A DNA stretch of 64,000 bases. Source: Daejeonella oryzae DSM 19973. Its GTDB lineage: Bacteria > Bacteroidota > Bacteroidia > Sphingobacteriales > Sphingobacteriaceae. The stretch lies in the NCBI RefSeq assembly GCF_000422945.1, contig NZ_AUHA01000003.1:372001-436000 (forward strand), given 5' to 3'. Within the stretch, counting starts at the first letter, position 1; the number at the start of each line of letters is the position of its first letter. A program made the translations under genes and the position numbers. Shown here piece after piece: positions 63,315 to 64,000 of the stretch. The notes beneath the pieces were generated by a model. It was not told where the DNA came from and did no database searches. It saw only the letters and a list, made by a program, of their open reading frames with translations.

Positions 63315-64000
63315 TTATACCATAGAAATAACGAATACAGATAGCAAAGCCAGAAATATTCCGACATAGTTCAGTTTGCTTAATTTCTCTTTAAATATTA
63401 AAATTCCAACCAGGGAACCCATGATGATCACTCCAATATTCATCGCAGAAAAAACAATGGATGGATCATTTGATAAGCTTTGATGCGCCTTGATGTAAAA
63501 CAGAATATTGCCAAAGTTTGCGATCCCCAGGATCATTCCCGAGAAAAAATTCTTCCATGAAAATCTCTTTTTCTTCGTAATAAAGAAATAAAGCAATACG
63601 CTAATTGATAGAATAAAGGCAATACAGAAAACCAGGAACAAGGTGCTGGTAAAGGGTGTGGATTTATTTTGGGCAAGCTGCTTAAACAGGATGTCGATAA
63701 TCCCCAGTCCCATAAACACAAGCAGTAAATAAATCCAAGCCGTGTTTGAGCTTTTTTTATCCTCTTTCTTTTGCCATGGAATGGAGCAGATTATAGCAGC
63801 AAAACCAATGCTGATACCGGTTATTTTTAAGGTGGATAATGATTCGCTGAATAAAAGAAATGCGGCTACAATAGGAATAAATAAGGAAAGACGTTGTGCT
63901 ATATCTGTTCTGACAATACCGCTGTAGCGGATGCTGGCCGCCAGAATTAAAAATAGTAAGGGCAGTAAAATTCCTAAGGAAAGATACAGCGGGTAGGAAC
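63315..64000 (-). CDS. EamA/DMT-family transporter, C-terminal part
   Basis: The frame on the minus strand stays open from the window edge (64000) to the stop at 63315, with no stop codon in the 228 residues seen; the start is outside the window. A GTG at 63719 is internal. About seven hydrophobic segments and a Lys-rich loop (WQKKEDKKSS) between the two EamA halves. Drug/metabolite transporter; substrate unknown. 26 bases from the start of the IMPACT gene, so the two may share a transcript. Confidence 0.8.
   Translation of the reverse strand, partial: SYPLYLSLGILLPLLFLILAASIRYSGIVRTDIAQRLSLFIPIVAAFLLFSESLSTLKITGISIGFAAIICSIPWQKKEDKKSSNTAWIYLLLVFMGLGIIDILFKQLAQNKSTPFTSTLFLVFCIAFILSISVLLYFFITKKKRFSWKNFFSGMILGIANFGNILFYIKAHQSLSNDPSIVFSAMNIGVIIMGSLVGILIFKEKLSKLNYVGIFLALLSVFVISMV

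Overview
This window is a stretch of an AT-rich chromosome from the phylum Bacteroidota, most likely a Sphingobacteriia relative (Pedobacter/Mucilaginibacter-like). The signs are TAnnTTTG-type -7 boxes (clearest before rpsO, with a TTG at the right spacing), an almost complete lack of Shine-Dalgarno sequences, several TTG/GTG starts, a TonB-type receptor with a carboxypeptidase-like N-terminal domain, DUF6370 and DUF5996 proteins, a GH3/beta-lactamase fusion, and the MqnE/MqnA (futalosine) menaquinone route. Assignment to a genus is inference; there is no rRNA in the window. Nearly all of it is core chromosome: no insertion sequence, prophage, integrase or CRISPR array was seen.

Layout. 1-5.8 kb: end of a GH3/beta-lactamase fusion, a CPA1 antiporter, a sugar kinase and small DUF genes. 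6.1-15.5 kb: two giant adjacent genes (1749 and 1382 aa) that I cannot assign to a family, with a single-domain LuxR-type regulator convergent to them. 15.9-19.5 kb: WalJ-like hydrolase, a J-domain/KTSC fusion, a beta-propeller, a small lipoprotein and tRNA-Ser(TGA). 19.6-24.9 kb: leftward operon PASTA - rhodanese - mltG - thioesterase - YihY, then ddl and a second thioesterase. 25-34.4 kb: rpsO - pnp - rpe - TonB receptor - serC - serA - DUF1015. 34.4-50.3 kb: beta-CASP hydrolase, ABC exporter, SAM hydrolase operon, phoH, purC, STAS, rnz, MlaD, amidase, lptD, cinA and a 2-oxoacid dehydrogenase E2. 50.3-55.6 kb: methionine genes hom - metX - metY read leftward behind a long leader, then metB. 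55.7-59.2 kb: mqnE - histidine phosphatase - mqnA and a nucleoside phosphorylase. 59.2-62.7 kb: an accessory islet of five unknown small genes. 62.7-64 kb: YigZ/IMPACT protein and the end of a DMT transporter.

Three places deserve attention. (1) The 0.67 kb leader of metY-metX-hom (minus strand, 54464-53984) holds a SAM-I-type riboswitch closed by a perfect 7-bp P1, then, 10 nt later, a 37-codon ORF ending Met-Cys-Cys-Cys-Ile-Cys-stop, then a long hairpin beginning at that stop codon. This suggests tandem control by SAM and by cysteine supply (cysteine being the sulfur-linked amino acid). (2) The islet at 60.5-62.6 kb has three imperfect inverted-repeat sites, each between two unknown ORFs, built like integron attC sites (outer TAAC/GTTA boxes, inner complementary boxes) with a fourth remnant, but no integrase: a candidate integrase-less cassette array. 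(3) The two giant proteins look like a co-transcribed, non-secreted, beta-rich pair of unknown function and are the best candidate here for an undescribed system.

Functionally the core genes form coherent sets: cell-wall synthesis and remodelling (ddl, mltG, amidase, GH3/beta-lactamase, WalJ), outer-membrane biogenesis (LptD, MlaD, MsbA-like ABC protein), serine and methionine biosynthesis, RNA metabolism (pnp, rnz, beta-CASP protein, PhoH) and menaquinone synthesis.
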